Shown here in pieces: positions 1-7,977 of a stretch of DNA of 64,000 nt; positions within the stretch are counted from its first letter, which is position 1, and each line of letters starts with the position of its first letter. The notes beneath the pieces were generated by a model, which was not told the DNA's origin, did not search any database, and was given only the letters and a program-made list of their open reading frames with translations. The stretch covers positions 1-64,000 of the forward strand of contig CAVVHQ010000028.1 in NCBI GenBank assembly GCA_963748075.1, written 5' to 3'. A program made the position numbers and the translations under genes. This stretch comes from VRUE01 sp963748075 (GTDB taxonomy: Bacteria > Actinomycetota > Thermoleophilia > Solirubrobacterales > 70-9).

Positions 1-16
1 ATACCTCATAAGGTAT
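1..16. terminator. Possible hairpin at window edge
   Basis: A six-base inverted repeat (ATACCT/AGGTAT, four-base loop) lies 15 bases beyond the stop codon of the minus-strand acyl-CoA dehydrogenase. It could be the tip of a terminator, but the window edge cuts the context and there is no clear T-run. Confidence 0.2.
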
Positions 17-30
17 CAGCATCTCCGCGC

Positions 31-1293
31 TCAGATCGCCCGCGGCGCGTGCTTGGGCTCGAGGGCGCCGGCCGCCTCAGCCTCGGCGCGCTTCGCCCAG
101 CGGTTCAGCTCGCGGCGGGCGAGGACCATCTTGTGGACCTCGTCGGGGCCGTCGGCGAGGCGCAGCATGCGGCTGAAGCGCCAGAGGGCGGCGAGCGGGG
201 TGTCGTCGGTCATCCCCAGCGAGCCGTGGACCTGGATCGCCCGGTCGAGCACCTCCATCACCATGTTGGCGGCGACGACCTTGATCGCCGAGATCGCCTG
301 GCGAGCGGCGCGCTTTCCCTCGGTGTCCATCTTCCACGCCGCGTACATGGTGAGCAGCCGCGCCTGGTCGATTTCCATCCGCGAGGAGGCGATCGCCTCC
401 TGCACGAACTGCTTCTCGCCCAGCGGCCCGCCGAACGCCTGGCGCTCGTTGGCGCGGCGGCACATCATCTCGTGCGCGCGCTCGGCCGTGCCGATCGCGC
501 GCATGCAGTGGTGGATGCGGCCCGGGCCGAGCCGGTCCTGGGCGATCGCGAAGCCCGCCCCCTGCTCGCCGAGCAGGTTGGCGGCGGGCACGCGGCACTC
601 TTCGTAGCGGATCTCGCAGTGCCCCGGCCCCCCGTCGTGGCCCATCACCGGGACCGGCCGCACCAAGTTGAAGCCGGGGTTGTCGGTCGGCACGCAGATC
701 ATCGAGGCGCGCGCGTAGGGGTGGGCGTCGGGGTCGGTGACGACCATCGCGATCGCCAGCTCGGCGCCGACCGCGCCCGAGGTGAACCACTTGTGGCCGT
801 CGATCACCCACTCCTCGCCGTCGCGCACCGCACGCGCCTGCAGCAGGGTCGGATCGGAGCCGGAGACGTCGGGCTCGGTCATCGAGAAGCAGGAGCGGAT
901 CCTGCCCTCGAGCAGCGGCTCCAGCCAGCGCTCGCGCTGCTCCTCGGTTCCGTGCTCGGCGAGGATCTCCATGTTGCCGGTGTCCGGTGCGGCGCAGTTG
1001 AAGGCCATCGGCGCCGCCGCAGGGCTGCGCCCCATCTCCTCGCAGAGCAGCCCGTACTCCCAGTTGCTCAGGCCGGGGCCGAAGCGCTCGTCGGGCATGA
1101 ACAGGTTCCACAGCCCCTCTGACTTCGCCCGCTCGCGGATCTCGACCAGGATCCCCGGGTAGGGCACGCCCGGACCGACCTCGGCGTCGAGCGCCTCCAT
1201 GATCTCCCGCTCCCGCGGGAGGATCTGCTCGTCCATGAAGTCGAGGACGCGCTCGCGCAAGGTCTCGACCTGGGGGCTGGGCTTGAAGTCCAT
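31..1293 (-). CDS. Acyl-CoA dehydrogenase family protein
   Basis: A 420-residue flavoenzyme expected to oxidise an acyl-CoA thioester to its 2,3-enoyl form with FAD. The N-terminal helical domain runs to about residue 130. The middle domain carries the family signature CFSMTEPDVSGSDP near 136-147, followed by WVIDGHKWFTSG. The C-terminal helical domain holds RIHHCMRAIGTAERA and the tail motif ADGPDEVHKMVLARREL. That tail, and the length, match the ACAD10/11-like group rather than short-chain enzymes. The ATG start fits the family length. No partner electron-transfer flavoprotein or thiolase gene is adjacent, so the substrate cannot be told. The downstream edge of the window is only 30 bases away. 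Confidence 0.9.
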   Translation of the reverse strand: MDFKPSPQVETLRERVLDFMDEQILPREREIMEALDAEVGPGVPYPGILVEIRERAKSEGLWNLFMPDERFGPGLSNWEYGLLCEEMGRSPAAAPMAFNCAAPDTGNMEILAEHGTEEQRERWLEPLLEGRIRSCFSMTEPDVSGSDPTLLQARAVRDGEEWVIDGHKWFTSGAVGAELAIAMVVTDPDAHPYARASMICVPTDNPGFNLVRPVPVMGHDGGPGHCEIRYEECRVPAANLLGEQGAGFAIAQDRLGPGRIHHCMRAIGTAERAHEMMCRRANERQAFGGPLGEKQFVQEAIASSRMEIDQARLLTMYAAWKMDTEGKRAARQAISAIKVVAANMVMEVLDRAIQVHGSLGMTDDTPLAALWRFSRMLRLADGPDEVHKMVLARRELNRWAKRAEAEAAGALEPKHAPRAI

Positions 1294-1332
1294 CGCAGCG
1301 TTCCTCTCCTCGGGGCGGGCTGGGGCCGAACG

Positions 1333-2067
1333 CTACCGCGCCGCAGCCCGGCCCCGCCGGTAGCGGGCGAACAGCTCGCCATCCTCCTCCAGCAGCCAGG
1401 CCAGCTCGAGCTGCTCGATGCGCGGCAGTTCGCCCTCGACGATCCGGGGCCCCTCGCCGCCGCTCAGTCGCGGGGCGATCGTCAGAAAGAGGTCGTCGAC
1501 CAGCCCGCCGGCCTGCAGCTCGCCGTGCAGGCGCGGCCCGCCCTCGCAGAGAAGCGCCCGGACGTCGCGCTCGCAGCGCAGATGGCGCAGCGCCGCGGCG
1601 AGGTTGACCACGCCCTCGTGGCGCACGACCCGCAGAGAGGTCTCGGTCTCCGGAGGCTCCGTCTCCGATGCGGTGAAGACCAACACCCGGCCGCCTTCGG
1701 TGAACAAGGGCGCATCCCAGGGCAGGTCGAGGCGGCCGCTGACGATCACCATCAGCGGGTCGTGGGGTAGGCCGATCCGCTCGCGCCGCTCCTGGCTGGG
1801 GACGAGCCGCCCGTAGCGCTCGGCCCGCATCGTCCCGCCTCCGATCATCACCGCGTCGAATCGCGTTCGCAGGCCGGCCAGCATCGCCGTGTCGGCCGCC
1901 GAGCCGATCGGTCCCGACACCCCCCCGATCGCCGCCCGCCCGTCGACCGTCGCGGCGAAGTTGACCGCGACGAAGGGGCGATCGTCAGCGGGATGCTCCC
2001 ACGGCCGGTAGCCGTCGAGCTGCTCCTCGACCGTGGTCTCAGCCGGCTCGGGGAGGAGGCGTCTCAC
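1333..2067 (-). CDS. RibD C-terminal-domain reductase (pyrimidine/dihydrofolate reductase fold)
   Basis: A 244-residue protein with the RibD C-terminal/dihydrofolate-reductase fold. Visible family features are FVAVNFAATVDGR near residues 32-44, the NADPH-loop region FDAVMIGGGTMRAERYG near 70-86, and the late CEGGPRLHGELQAGGLVDDL segment. It lacks the RibD deaminase domain, so it is either a stand-alone 5-amino-6-(5-phosphoribosylamino)uracil reductase of riboflavin synthesis or one of the many paralogues with other substrates. No other rib gene is nearby. It lies 39 bases upstream of the acyl-CoA dehydrogenase on the same strand and may be co-transcribed with it. Confidence 0.8.
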   Translation of the reverse strand: MRRLLPEPAETTVEEQLDGYRPWEHPADDRPFVAVNFAATVDGRAAIGGVSGPIGSAADTAMLAGLRTRFDAVMIGGGTMRAERYGRLVPSQERRERIGLPHDPLMVIVSGRLDLPWDAPLFTEGGRVLVFTASETEPPETETSLRVVRHEGVVNLAAALRHLRCERDVRALLCEGGPRLHGELQAGGLVDDLFLTIAPRLSGGEGPRIVEGELPRIEQLELAWLLEEDGELFARYRRGRAAAR

Positions 2068-2085
2068 TCGGCGGAGCCTAATAGT

Positions 2086-2128
2086 GCGGTAGACATTTGA
2101 GCCGCATGACGGTTCAAATGTCTACCGC
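2086..2128. terminator. Long perfect-type hairpin between sulfotransferase and reductase genes
   Basis: Arms of 18 bases (2086-2103 and 2111-2128) match except for one G-T wobble around a seven-base loop. The arm core is GTAGACATTTGA. It ends four bases before the stop codon of the minus-strand sulfotransferase gene and lies just upstream of the next minus-strand gene. It could terminate the sulfotransferase transcript or be a mobile palindrome; there is no strong T-run. Confidence 0.5.
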
Positions 2129-2131
2129 GCG

Positions 2132-3058
2132 CTACGAGTAGTCGTGCCAGCCGGCGAACTCGTGGCCGGCAAACTCCTGCAGGGCCCGGACGTCCTCGCC
2201 GAAGCGGCCGCGCAGCGTCTCGAACAGGTCGTCGGGGAGCTGCGGCTTCGGCGCCGGCGGCTTCTCCGGGTCGTGGACCGCCTTCTCGACCACCCAGCGC
2301 AACGACTCCGGCAGCCGGTCGAAGTTGCGGTCGAAGGAGCGCAGGCCCGGCAGTTTGACCAGCTTCTCCATCACCTGGTATTTGTCGCCCTGCTTGGCGC
2401 TCGACTTCTCCCACTCGCGGTCGAACTGCTCCGAGGTGAAGCTCTCGTCGACGCCGGCGAAGGCGAACGCCCGGCGCATCGTCTCTTCGCGCTCCCCCTG
2501 CAGCTCCTCTTGGGCGATCACCTCGACCTGCGCGCGGTCGAACTGCTCCAGATAGGGCTGGAGCTGCATCCAGTACAGCGAGCGGTGGATGTAAGAGGAG
2601 TCGGGCTCCGAGAGGATCGGGACGAGCTCGCGGGTCTCGTAGCCGGCGCCGGTCGCGTGCACCCAGTGGGAGAGGATGCGCTTGATCGGGTCGCGCACCA
2701 TGTAGATCAGGCGCGCATCGGGGCAGTGCTCCCTGATCCGCTCCGGGGTGCCGGTGAAGCGGGGAAGGTTCGTGTAGTGGGGCGAGGACTCGCCGCGCAC
2801 CGCGAAGCGGCGGTCGAAGCGGCTCGCGTACCAGTCGAGGCCAAGATCCCAGTTCAGCTCCTCGACGAAGAAGTTCAGCTCCTTCGGCTTCGACATCTGG
2901 ATCTCCGGATGCAGGCCGAGGTAGTGGTGGATGCTCGTCGTGCCGCACTTCAGACCCCCGACGATGATCAGGTTGGGCAGCGCGGCGTGGCGCCTGCGAC
3001 GGCGCCGCAGGCGGCTGCGGCGGTCGCCGGTGAAGCGCTCGCGGGCGCGCGCGCACAT
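2132..3058 (-). CDS. Sulfotransferase family protein
   Basis: A 308-residue P-loop sulfotransferase that should move a sulfonate group from PAPS to an unidentified acceptor. The 5'-phosphosulfate loop is LIIVGGLKCGTTSIHHYL near residues 29-46. The 3'-phosphate binding segment RDPIKRILSHWVHA follows about 100 residues later, which is normal spacing. The N-terminus before the domain is an arginine-rich stretch. I place the start at the ATG at 3058; a GTG at 3121 in the same frame would add 21 residues but leave only 21 bases to the divergent gene at 3143. Neither start has a strong ribosome-binding site. The long open frame further upstream is the antisense of the flippase gene. Confidence 0.8.
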   Translation of the reverse strand: MCARARERFTGDRRSRLRRRRRRHAALPNLIIVGGLKCGTTSIHHYLGLHPEIQMSKPKELNFFVEELNWDLGLDWYASRFDRRFAVRGESSPHYTNLPRFTGTPERIREHCPDARLIYMVRDPIKRILSHWVHATGAGYETRELVPILSEPDSSYIHRSLYWMQLQPYLEQFDRAQVEVIAQEELQGEREETMRRAFAFAGVDESFTSEQFDREWEKSSAKQGDKYQVMEKLVKLPGLRSFDRNFDRLPESLRWVVEKAVHDPEKPPAPKPQLPDDLFETLRGRFGEDVRALQEFAGHEFAGWHDYS

Positions 3059-3142
3059 CGCCTCGTCGGCGGGGTCGCGGGGAGCCGCGGCCACCGTCTG
3101 GGTCGTCTCGGGCTCTGACACGAGCGGGCTAGTGTAGCTGCG

Positions 3143-4168
3143 ATGGCCTATGCCGACTTCGCATCGAGCGTCGAATCGTTCGCCAACGCGGCGGCGCAGT
3201 TCTTCGCCAACCTCTCGGCGATCCGCTGGACGCCCTTCGTCCTCGCGCTCGCCTGCCTGGCGGCGATGCAGCTCGCCCGTGCCTGGGCCTGGCGCAACGT
3301 CCTGCGCGCCGCCTACCCGGGCGTCCGCATCTCCTTCCTGCAGCTCTCCGCCGCCTACCTGGCTGGGGCGGGGATCAACGCGGTCGTCCCGGCGCGGGCC
3401 GGCGACGTGACCAAAGTCTTCCTGGTGAAGCGCCAGATACCCGGCTCCTCCTACCCGGCGGTCACCTCCTCCTTCCTGGTGCAGACGGTCTTCGACACGA
3501 CGGTGGGGCTGCTGGTTCTCCTCTACGCGGTCTCCCGGGGCCTGCTGCCCCGGCCCCCAAGCCTGCCCGACCTGCCCGCCTTCGAGATCTCCTTCTGGGC
3601 CGCCCACCCGCAGACGTTCCTGATCGTCACGGCGGCCCTGCTGCTGGCGATCGCCGTCGCCGTGGCGCTGCTCGCCCATCATGTGCGCCGCTTCTGGGAG
3701 CGGGTCAGACAGGGCGTCGTCATCCTCGCCCGGCCGCGTCGCTACCTGCGTCAGGTGGCCGCCTGGCAGGGGGTCGGCTGGCTGTTCCGCTTCGCCGCCT
3801 TCTGGTTCTTCCTCGAGGCGTTCCGGATCGGCGGCTCGGTCGGCAGCGTGATGTTGGTGATGAGCGTGCAGGCGATCGCCAACGTGATTCCCTTCACGCC
3901 GGGCGGCGCCGGCGCCCAGCAGGCGCTGCTGGTCGCGACCCTGCCCGGGCCCTCGCGTTCGGCGGCGCTCTCCTTCTCGGTCGGGACGCAGATCGCGATG
4001 GCGGCCTGGTCGGTCGTCCTCGGCTTCGTCGCGATCCTGCTGGTCTTCCGCACCACCGACTGGCGCGGCCTGATCAAGCAGGCCGAACGGGATCGCGACA
4101 GCGAATCGGCCACTGACGAGATCCTGACGGCGCCCGGAGCCGTCAGTCAGCTCGACCAGCCGGGGTAG
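3143..4168 (+). CDS. YbhN/AglD-type integral membrane protein (lysylphosphatidylglycerol synthase TM family)
   Basis: A 341-residue polytopic membrane protein with about eight hydrophobic segments. The pattern YLAGAGINAVVPARAGDVTKV near residues 72-92, then a late NVIPFTPGGAGAQQ loop, is characteristic of the flippase-like domain found in MprF and in stand-alone YbhN proteins. The family is linked to lipid or polyprenyl-linked substrate movement; the substrate here is unknown. It is divergent from the sulfotransferase gene and its last codons form one copy of a 27-base direct repeat (4147-4173). Confidence 0.75.
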   Translation: MAYADFASSVESFANAAAQFFANLSAIRWTPFVLALACLAAMQLARAWAWRNVLRAAYPGVRISFLQLSAAYLAGAGINAVVPARAGDVTKVFLVKRQIPGSSYPAVTSSFLVQTVFDTTVGLLVLLYAVSRGLLPRPPSLPDLPAFEISFWAAHPQTFLIVTAALLLAIAVAVALLAHHVRRFWERVRQGVVILARPRRYLRQVAAWQGVGWLFRFAAFWFFLEAFRIGGSVGSVMLVMSVQAIANVIPFTPGGAGAQQALLVATLPGPSRSAALSFSVGTQIAMAAWSVVLGFVAILLVFRTTDWRGLIKQAERDRDSESATDEILTAPGAVSQLDQPG

Positions 4169-4173
4169 CGGCT
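4147..4173. repeat. 27-bp direct repeat, copy 1
   Basis: This copy differs by one base from 4753-4779. It lies over the end of the flippase gene. Read on the minus strand it still encodes the same eight final residues and stop (SRYPGWSS) as the end of the TadE-like gene at 4753. The two copies flank the small secreted-protein gene. Confidence 0.85.
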
Positions 4174-4225
4174 TCCCGCGTGGCTGCTCGCGTCCCTGTC
4201 TGGCGACCTAGAGCCGCGCCTCGGG

Positions 4226-4621
4226 TCAGTAGGGAGGTTCTTGCGTTTCCGAGGGGAACCCCGAGCATTCTTGGGGGCCCAGGTAGCGGCGGTGGAGGCG
4301 AGGGCTGCGGCCGCGGACGTACCATTCGACCAGGTCGCGACAGCTGCCCCGCGACCCGTCTTCGAATTCCAGCGTCAGGAAGATGCTGCAGCGTACGCTG
4401 TGAGACGAGCGTCGGTGGCAGCTGCCGGGGCGGAACGCCACGCAGTATCCCCCTTCTCTTCCTCCCCCCTTTTCGTTGATCGCCGCGCAGAGGCCCTTCG
4501 CGTAGGGCTTGTCGGCCTTGGCCGCGCGCGACACCTTGAGCGTGCGGGCATCGCTCGTCGCCGCCAACGCCAGCACGGCGACCAACGCCAAGAACAGAGT
4601 GGGCCTCCAGCGTGAAGCCAT
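4226..4621 (-). CDS. Small secreted cysteine-containing protein, unknown function
   Basis: 131 residues. The N-terminus has a clear signal peptide (basic MASRWRPT, then a hydrophobic LFLALVAVLALAATSDA core, likely cut after SDA). The mature part has four cysteines (in GLCAAIN, GYCVAF, GSCHRR and VRCSIF) plus later RGSCRDL and QECSGF, suggesting disulfides in an extracellular domain. The start is supported by an AAGGAG site (4629-4634) seven bases before the ATG. I do not recognise the family. The gene is bracketed by a 27-base direct repeat, which suggests that this segment was inserted between two convergent genes. Confidence 0.7.
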   Translation of the reverse strand: MASRWRPTLFLALVAVLALAATSDARTLKVSRAAKADKPYAKGLCAAINEKGGGREGGYCVAFRPGSCHRRSSHSVRCSIFLTLEFEDGSRGSCRDLVEWYVRGRSPRLHRRYLGPQECSGFPSETQEPPY

Positions 4622-4681
4622 CTTCCAGCTCCTTCCCTGTGGACAAGACGGGGGCCAGTAGCGCCCCCCCTTGCGAGGGTC

Positions 4682-4710
4682 ATCCTTCCAGCTCGGCGAG
4701 CGGGTGTCAA
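4682..4710 (-). promoter_or_regulatory. Candidate promoter of the small secreted-protein gene
   Basis: On the minus strand a perfect TTGACA (4710-4705) is followed after 17 bases by AAGGAT (4687-4682), about 60 bases before the ATG. The -35 is good and the -10 is weak. Confidence 0.35.
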
Positions 4711-4752
4711 AAAGAACCGTTCCATCTATCTTCACTTCGGAATAGCCAGGGA

Positions 4753-4779
4753 TCAGCTCGACCAGCCTGGGTAGCGGCT
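4753..4779. repeat. 27-bp direct repeat, copy 2
   Basis: Matches 4147-4173 at 26 of 27 bases and contains the stop codon of the TadE-like gene. See copy 1. Confidence 0.85.
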
Positions 4780-5454
4780 CTTGACGCGCCAGCGCCAGGG
4801 CGGTTCCTCGCCCGGCGGGAAGTCGTACTGGTCGCGGCCGGGCAGAGTCTCCAGCGGGACGAGGTTCGGGTCGTCCTCGAGCAGCACGCGGACGTGGCTC
4901 GCCGCCTCGACCTGGGCCTGATCGGCGCGGCGGGCCACTCGCTCCCAGCCGAGGCCGGGGCGGTAGAGCCAATAGGTCAGCTCGACCCAGCCGAGCGAGC
5001 GGCGCCGATCGAGGACCGCGGTGAAGGCGGTGGTGCGCCGACCCGCGGTGGTCAGGTGCGCCCCGGCGGCGCCCGGCCGCGGTACGGCGCAGCTCGGCCG
5101 CCGGCAGCGGCGGAAGTCGACCGGCACGAGCGGCAGGCCGGAGGAGCCGGGACGGGTGGAGGGCGCCGGCGCCAGGGCCCGGACGAGACGGGCCAGCGGC
5201 CAGCCGTAGGCGGGCACCAGCGGGTGGTGGCGGCAGGCGTCGGGGAGGCGCGGCGCGCAGGCAAGGCGCCGCGCGATCGTTCCGGCCAGGCTCCGGCCCG
5301 GGTCGATCTCGCCTTCCGCCGCGACGGCGGCGATCGCGACGAGCAGCAGTAGCGCGACCAGCGCCGCCAGGCCCGCTTGCTCGACCGTCGCCGAGCCCCG
5401 TTCGCCCTTGCGACGGCCCTCCGCCGACCTCGATTTCCAGGCCAAGTTCCGCAT
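4753..5454 (-). CDS. TadE-like single-pass (pseudopilin-type) protein
   Basis: 233 residues. A basic leader (MRNLAWKSRSAEGRRKGERG) is followed by SATVEQAGLAALVALLLLVAI. The Gly-Ser/Glu pattern before a hydrophobic helix is typical of TadE/TadG-type pilus or secretion proteins. The remainder is a Pro/Arg-rich extracellular domain with four cysteines (ACAPRLPDAC, FRRCRRPSCAV). The start at 5454 is the ATG nearest the leader; a second ATG at 5487 would add 11 residues. No tad ATPase or prepilin peptidase gene is in the window, so the role in surface structures is inferred from the N-terminus only. Confidence 0.6.
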   Translation of the reverse strand: MRNLAWKSRSAEGRRKGERGSATVEQAGLAALVALLLLVAIAAVAAEGEIDPGRSLAGTIARRLACAPRLPDACRHHPLVPAYGWPLARLVRALAPAPSTRPGSSGLPLVPVDFRRCRRPSCAVPRPGAAGAHLTTAGRRTTAFTAVLDRRRSLGWVELTYWLYRPGLGWERVARRADQAQVEAASHVRVLLEDDPNLVPLETLPGRDQYDFPPGEEPPWRWRVKSRYPGWSS

Positions 5455-5547
5455 CGGACTCACGCTAGGTTGGCGCGGCGCTCCCATGGCGCGCCAAATG
5501 CAAACAGTTCGCGCCGTCACCCACCCGGTCTGCGAACATGTCCCGCA

Positions 5548-5817
5548 ATGGAGGGCGGCGGTTTCAACTTGTTCGGAGACCCGGAGGAGTTCCGCGCCCG
5601 CATGGAGGAGCTTTCCGAGCAGATGCAGTCCTCGCAGCGGGTCGCCTGGGCCGACAACGCGATCCGCCTCGCGGTGGAGCTGACCGTCGCCTCGATCGAA
5701 CGGCTCGACCTGACGGGCAGCAGCGACGAGCAGGCGATGCAGGTTCGCGACGCGATCCGCGTCCTCTTCCCCGAGGCGGTCACCCTGGTGCGCGAGGCCC
5801 GCGAAGGGCTCGCCTAG
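5548..5817 (+). CDS. Small acidic helical protein, unknown function
   Basis: 89 residues beginning MEGGGFNLFGDPEEFRARME. The protein is predicted to be almost entirely helical and acidic, with no membrane segment, cysteines or recognised motif. The ATG at 5548 follows a weak site. The open frame extends upstream to 5377, but that part is antisense to the TadE-like gene. It faces the minus-strand gene at 5871, with a GC hairpin between them. Codon use matches its neighbours, so I take it as real. Confidence 0.55.
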   Translation: MEGGGFNLFGDPEEFRARMEELSEQMQSSQRVAWADNAIRLAVELTVASIERLDLTGSSDEQAMQVRDAIRVLFPEAVTLVREAREGLA

Positions 5818-5829
5818 CTCGCGGGAGGG

Positions 5830-5853
5830 TTGTGCCCCCTGGAGGGGGGACAA
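5830..5853. terminator. Bidirectional hairpin between convergent genes
   Basis: TTGTGCCCCC and GGGGGACAA form a near-perfect stem around a short loop in the 53-base gap between two convergent genes, so it can serve both transcripts. Its sequence resembles the CCCC..GGGG palindromes at 23806 and 57713. Confidence 0.5.
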
Positions 5854-5870
5854 TGCTGCCGCGAACCGCG

Positions 5871-6485
5871 TCAGAGCAGTTCGAGATCGAGCGAGACCGC
5901 GCTGCTGCGGCGCAGGGCGGCGCCGACCAGCTCGAGCGGCAGGGCCACGAGGAACGCGGGAATGGCCAGGACGGCGACCGTCAGCCAGTCGATTCGCCGC
6001 TGCCATGCCTTCTCCGCCCGGACGGATGAGCCGACCGCGACGTTGTGGCCGAACGTCGCGCTGTTCAGCAGCGTCTGCCATATCGTCGCGATACCCGCCC
6101 CCGGCGACCAGCGAACGTTCTTCACGACCTGGTCGCGCCGGGCTACGAGGCGGCGCACCGCCTCGACCGTGAACAGGTAGCGAGCACCCGGCTCCAGCCC
6201 GGCCCAGCCGGCGCCGCCGATCGAGGCGGAGAGGCCGCCGCGGTTGACGATCCTCAGGCGCCCAGCGACGGCGAGGCGGTCCAGCTCGCGCAGCGCCGCC
6301 TCTGCGCTGCGCGGTCCGCCGACCGCGCCGAGCCCGCAACTCTCGCAGCGGCTGACCGGCCCGGCGAGGCCGGGGCGTGCGTCGATCCAGCCGAACAGCG
6401 GCTCGCCGCAGGCCGGGCACGGCGGGTTCTCGGGTCCGGCCCCCGCCTCGAGTGGGACGACGGGGGTGCGGCGATCCTTGCTCAT
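5871..6485 (-). CDS. Zinc-ribbon protein with a C-terminal membrane segment
   Basis: About 204 residues from the ATG at 6485 (an ATG at 6506 would add seven). The N-terminus holds two CxxC pairs, CPACGEPLFG and CESCG, which would bind one zinc. A soluble middle follows, with LFTVEAVRRLVARRDQVVKN. Near the C-terminus one hydrophobic stretch, WLTVAVLAIPAFLVALPLELVG, should cross or anchor in the membrane. I do not recognise a named family. Confidence 0.6.
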   Translation of the reverse strand: MSKDRRTPVVPLEAGAGPENPPCPACGEPLFGWIDARPGLAGPVSRCESCGLGAVGGPRSAEAALRELDRLAVAGRLRIVNRGGLSASIGGAGWAGLEPGARYLFTVEAVRRLVARRDQVVKNVRWSPGAGIATIWQTLLNSATFGHNVAVGSSVRAEKAWQRRIDWLTVAVLAIPAFLVALPLELVGAALRRSSAVSLDLELL

Positions 6486-6540
6486 TCCTGGTTCCGCGTC
6501 GCACATTGATGTTCGTGCTTCGTTCCCTCACGAGGAATCG

Positions 6541-6568
6541 GATATGCACGCTCGGTCACTCCGCGCTC
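6541..6568. repeat. 28-bp dispersed motif (R5), copy 1
   Basis: Consensus GAGATGCACGCTTGG followed by TC(G/A)CTCCGCG. Similar copies lie at 17358-17385 and 19432-19459 in nuo junctions. Here it is in the leader upstream of the CBS gene. Confidence 0.55.
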
Positions 6569-6589
6569 ACGGCCGATAGCGTACGCGCC

Positions 6590-7036
6590 GTGCAACTCAG
6601 CGAGATCATGACCACGGGAGTCGTCACCGCCACTCCACAGGCGAGCGCCGTCTCGGTCGCCCGGCAGATGCGCGACAGCCGCGTCGGCTCGGTCGTCCTC
6701 GTCGACCCGGCCGGCTCGCCGGTGGCGATGGTCACCGACCGCGACCTCGCGGTGCAAGTTTTCGCCGCCGGCGTCGACCCCGAGGCGCCGATCGGCGAGC
6801 ACGCCTCGCGGCCGCTGATCTGCGGCGAGCTGGCGATGGATCTCGACGAGGCGGCGGCCCTGATGGTCCAGCACCGGGTGCGGCGCCTGCCGGTGCTCGA
6901 CGGCGACAGCCTCGCGGGGATCGTCACCCTCGACGACGTCGCGGTGCGGACCGGCAATCTCGAGGTGGCGCAGCGGATGACCGCCGACGTGATCGAGGGC
7001 GCCCTGCCGCAGTTCTACTTCCACGAGCGAGGCTGA
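6590..7036 (+). CDS. CBS-domain protein
   Basis: A 148-residue protein made of a CBS pair (Bateman module). Repeat 1 covers about residues 5-60 (MTTGVVTATPQ .. SPVAMVTDRDLA). Repeat 2 covers about 75-130 (ELAMDLDEAAALMVQHRVRR .. LAGIVTLDDVA). Such pairs bind adenine nucleotides and act as energy or redox sensors, usually on a partner protein. The GTG at 6590 is chosen because the sequence upstream is antisense to the zinc-ribbon gene; an ATG six codons later is an alternative. The next gene begins nine bases downstream, suggesting co-transcription. Confidence 0.8.
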   Translation: MQLSEIMTTGVVTATPQASAVSVARQMRDSRVGSVVLVDPAGSPVAMVTDRDLAVQVFAAGVDPEAPIGEHASRPLICGELAMDLDEAAALMVQHRVRRLPVLDGDSLAGIVTLDDVAVRTGNLEVAQRMTADVIEGALPQFYFHERG

Positions 7037-7044
7037 GCGCGCCG

Positions 7045-7974
7045 ATGCGACCCGACAGGGCGCAGCAGCTGGCCTGGGAGCAGCGCTGGGCGCTGCCGGT
7101 CGGGCTGGCGACGCTGGCCGCGATCGCGCTGGTGATCGTCTCGGCGATCGTCGTCAGCTCGATCGGCGGCGACGGCGAAGCGGCGCTGCTCCGGTCCGCG
7201 CACTCCCACACCTCGGACCTTGCCATCTCCAGCGTCTTGCAGGCGGTCGGGATCGGCCTCCTGGCCGTGCCCCTCTACTACCTGTTCCAGGCGACCGGGG
7301 CGCGCAGCGAGCGGCTCCGACCGCAGTTCGTCGGGGTGGTCGTCGCGGCGCCGCTGTTCCTCTTCGCCGCGGCGCTGCTCAACGGCGCCGCGACCAACGA
7401 AGCGGCGGACGAATTCGCCGCCGGCAAGGCGACCACCGACCTGACGGTGCAGGAGGCGAGCAAGAGCTGCCGCGACGAACGAACGGAGGACGCGAAGGCG
7501 TTCCGCGAAGAATTCGGTCGCGGCGGGACCGGCGTGCGGCGCTGCGCCAACGAAGAAGTCGCCGAGGAAGCGGCGACCGACGCGGTCAGCGGCGCCTCGC
7601 TGCGCGGCATCGCCACCGGGTTCGGCCTCGGCGGCCGGCTCGGCCTCGCCTTCGCCCTCGTTTACACCTGTCTCTACGCGATGCGGGTCGGCCTGCTGAC
7701 TCGCTTCTGGGGGTCGCTGGGGATGGCGGTCGGCGCCGCGGCGCTGCTCCTGCTGATCCAGTTCACGCTGGTCTGGTTCCTCTACTTCGCCCTGCTGGCG
7801 GCGGGCTGGATCCCGGGGGGCCGCCCGCCCGCCTGGGCAGCCGGCGAGGCGATCCCCTGGCCGACCCCGGGGGAGCGGGCGAGCGCGGCGCTTGGCGACG
7901 ACGGCGACGAGCCCGAGCCCGGCGGCGGGGAGGGACCCGGCGAGGACAGGCGCAAGCGCAAGCAGCGCGGCTGA
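7045..7974 (+). CDS. Multi-pass membrane protein, unknown function
   Basis: 309 residues with five clear hydrophobic segments: near 16-38, 60-85, 95-118, 188-215 and 222-252. Between the third and fourth is a charged loop containing two cysteines (SKSCRDERTED and RRCANEE). The C-terminal tail is acidic, then Lys/Arg-rich. It stops four bases before the ABC ATPase start, so it very likely belongs to the same operon and could be an accessory membrane component. No named family recognised. Confidence 0.7.
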   Translation: MRPDRAQQLAWEQRWALPVGLATLAAIALVIVSAIVVSSIGGDGEAALLRSAHSHTSDLAISSVLQAVGIGLLAVPLYYLFQATGARSERLRPQFVGVVVAAPLFLFAAALLNGAATNEAADEFAAGKATTDLTVQEASKSCRDERTEDAKAFREEFGRGGTGVRRCANEEVAEEAATDAVSGASLRGIATGFGLGGRLGLAFALVYTCLYAMRVGLLTRFWGSLGMAVGAAALLLLIQFTLVWFLYFALLAAGWIPGGRPPAWAAGEAIPWPTPGERASAALGDDGDEPEPGGGEGPGEDRRKRKQRG

Positions 7975-7977
7975 TCG

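Noticed and set aside
4753..6549. 598-codon minus-strand frame as one protein
   Set aside because: Only the last ~233 codons (TadE-like) have protein character; the upstream part is antisense to the 89-residue plus-strand gene and a different frame of the zinc-ribbon gene.
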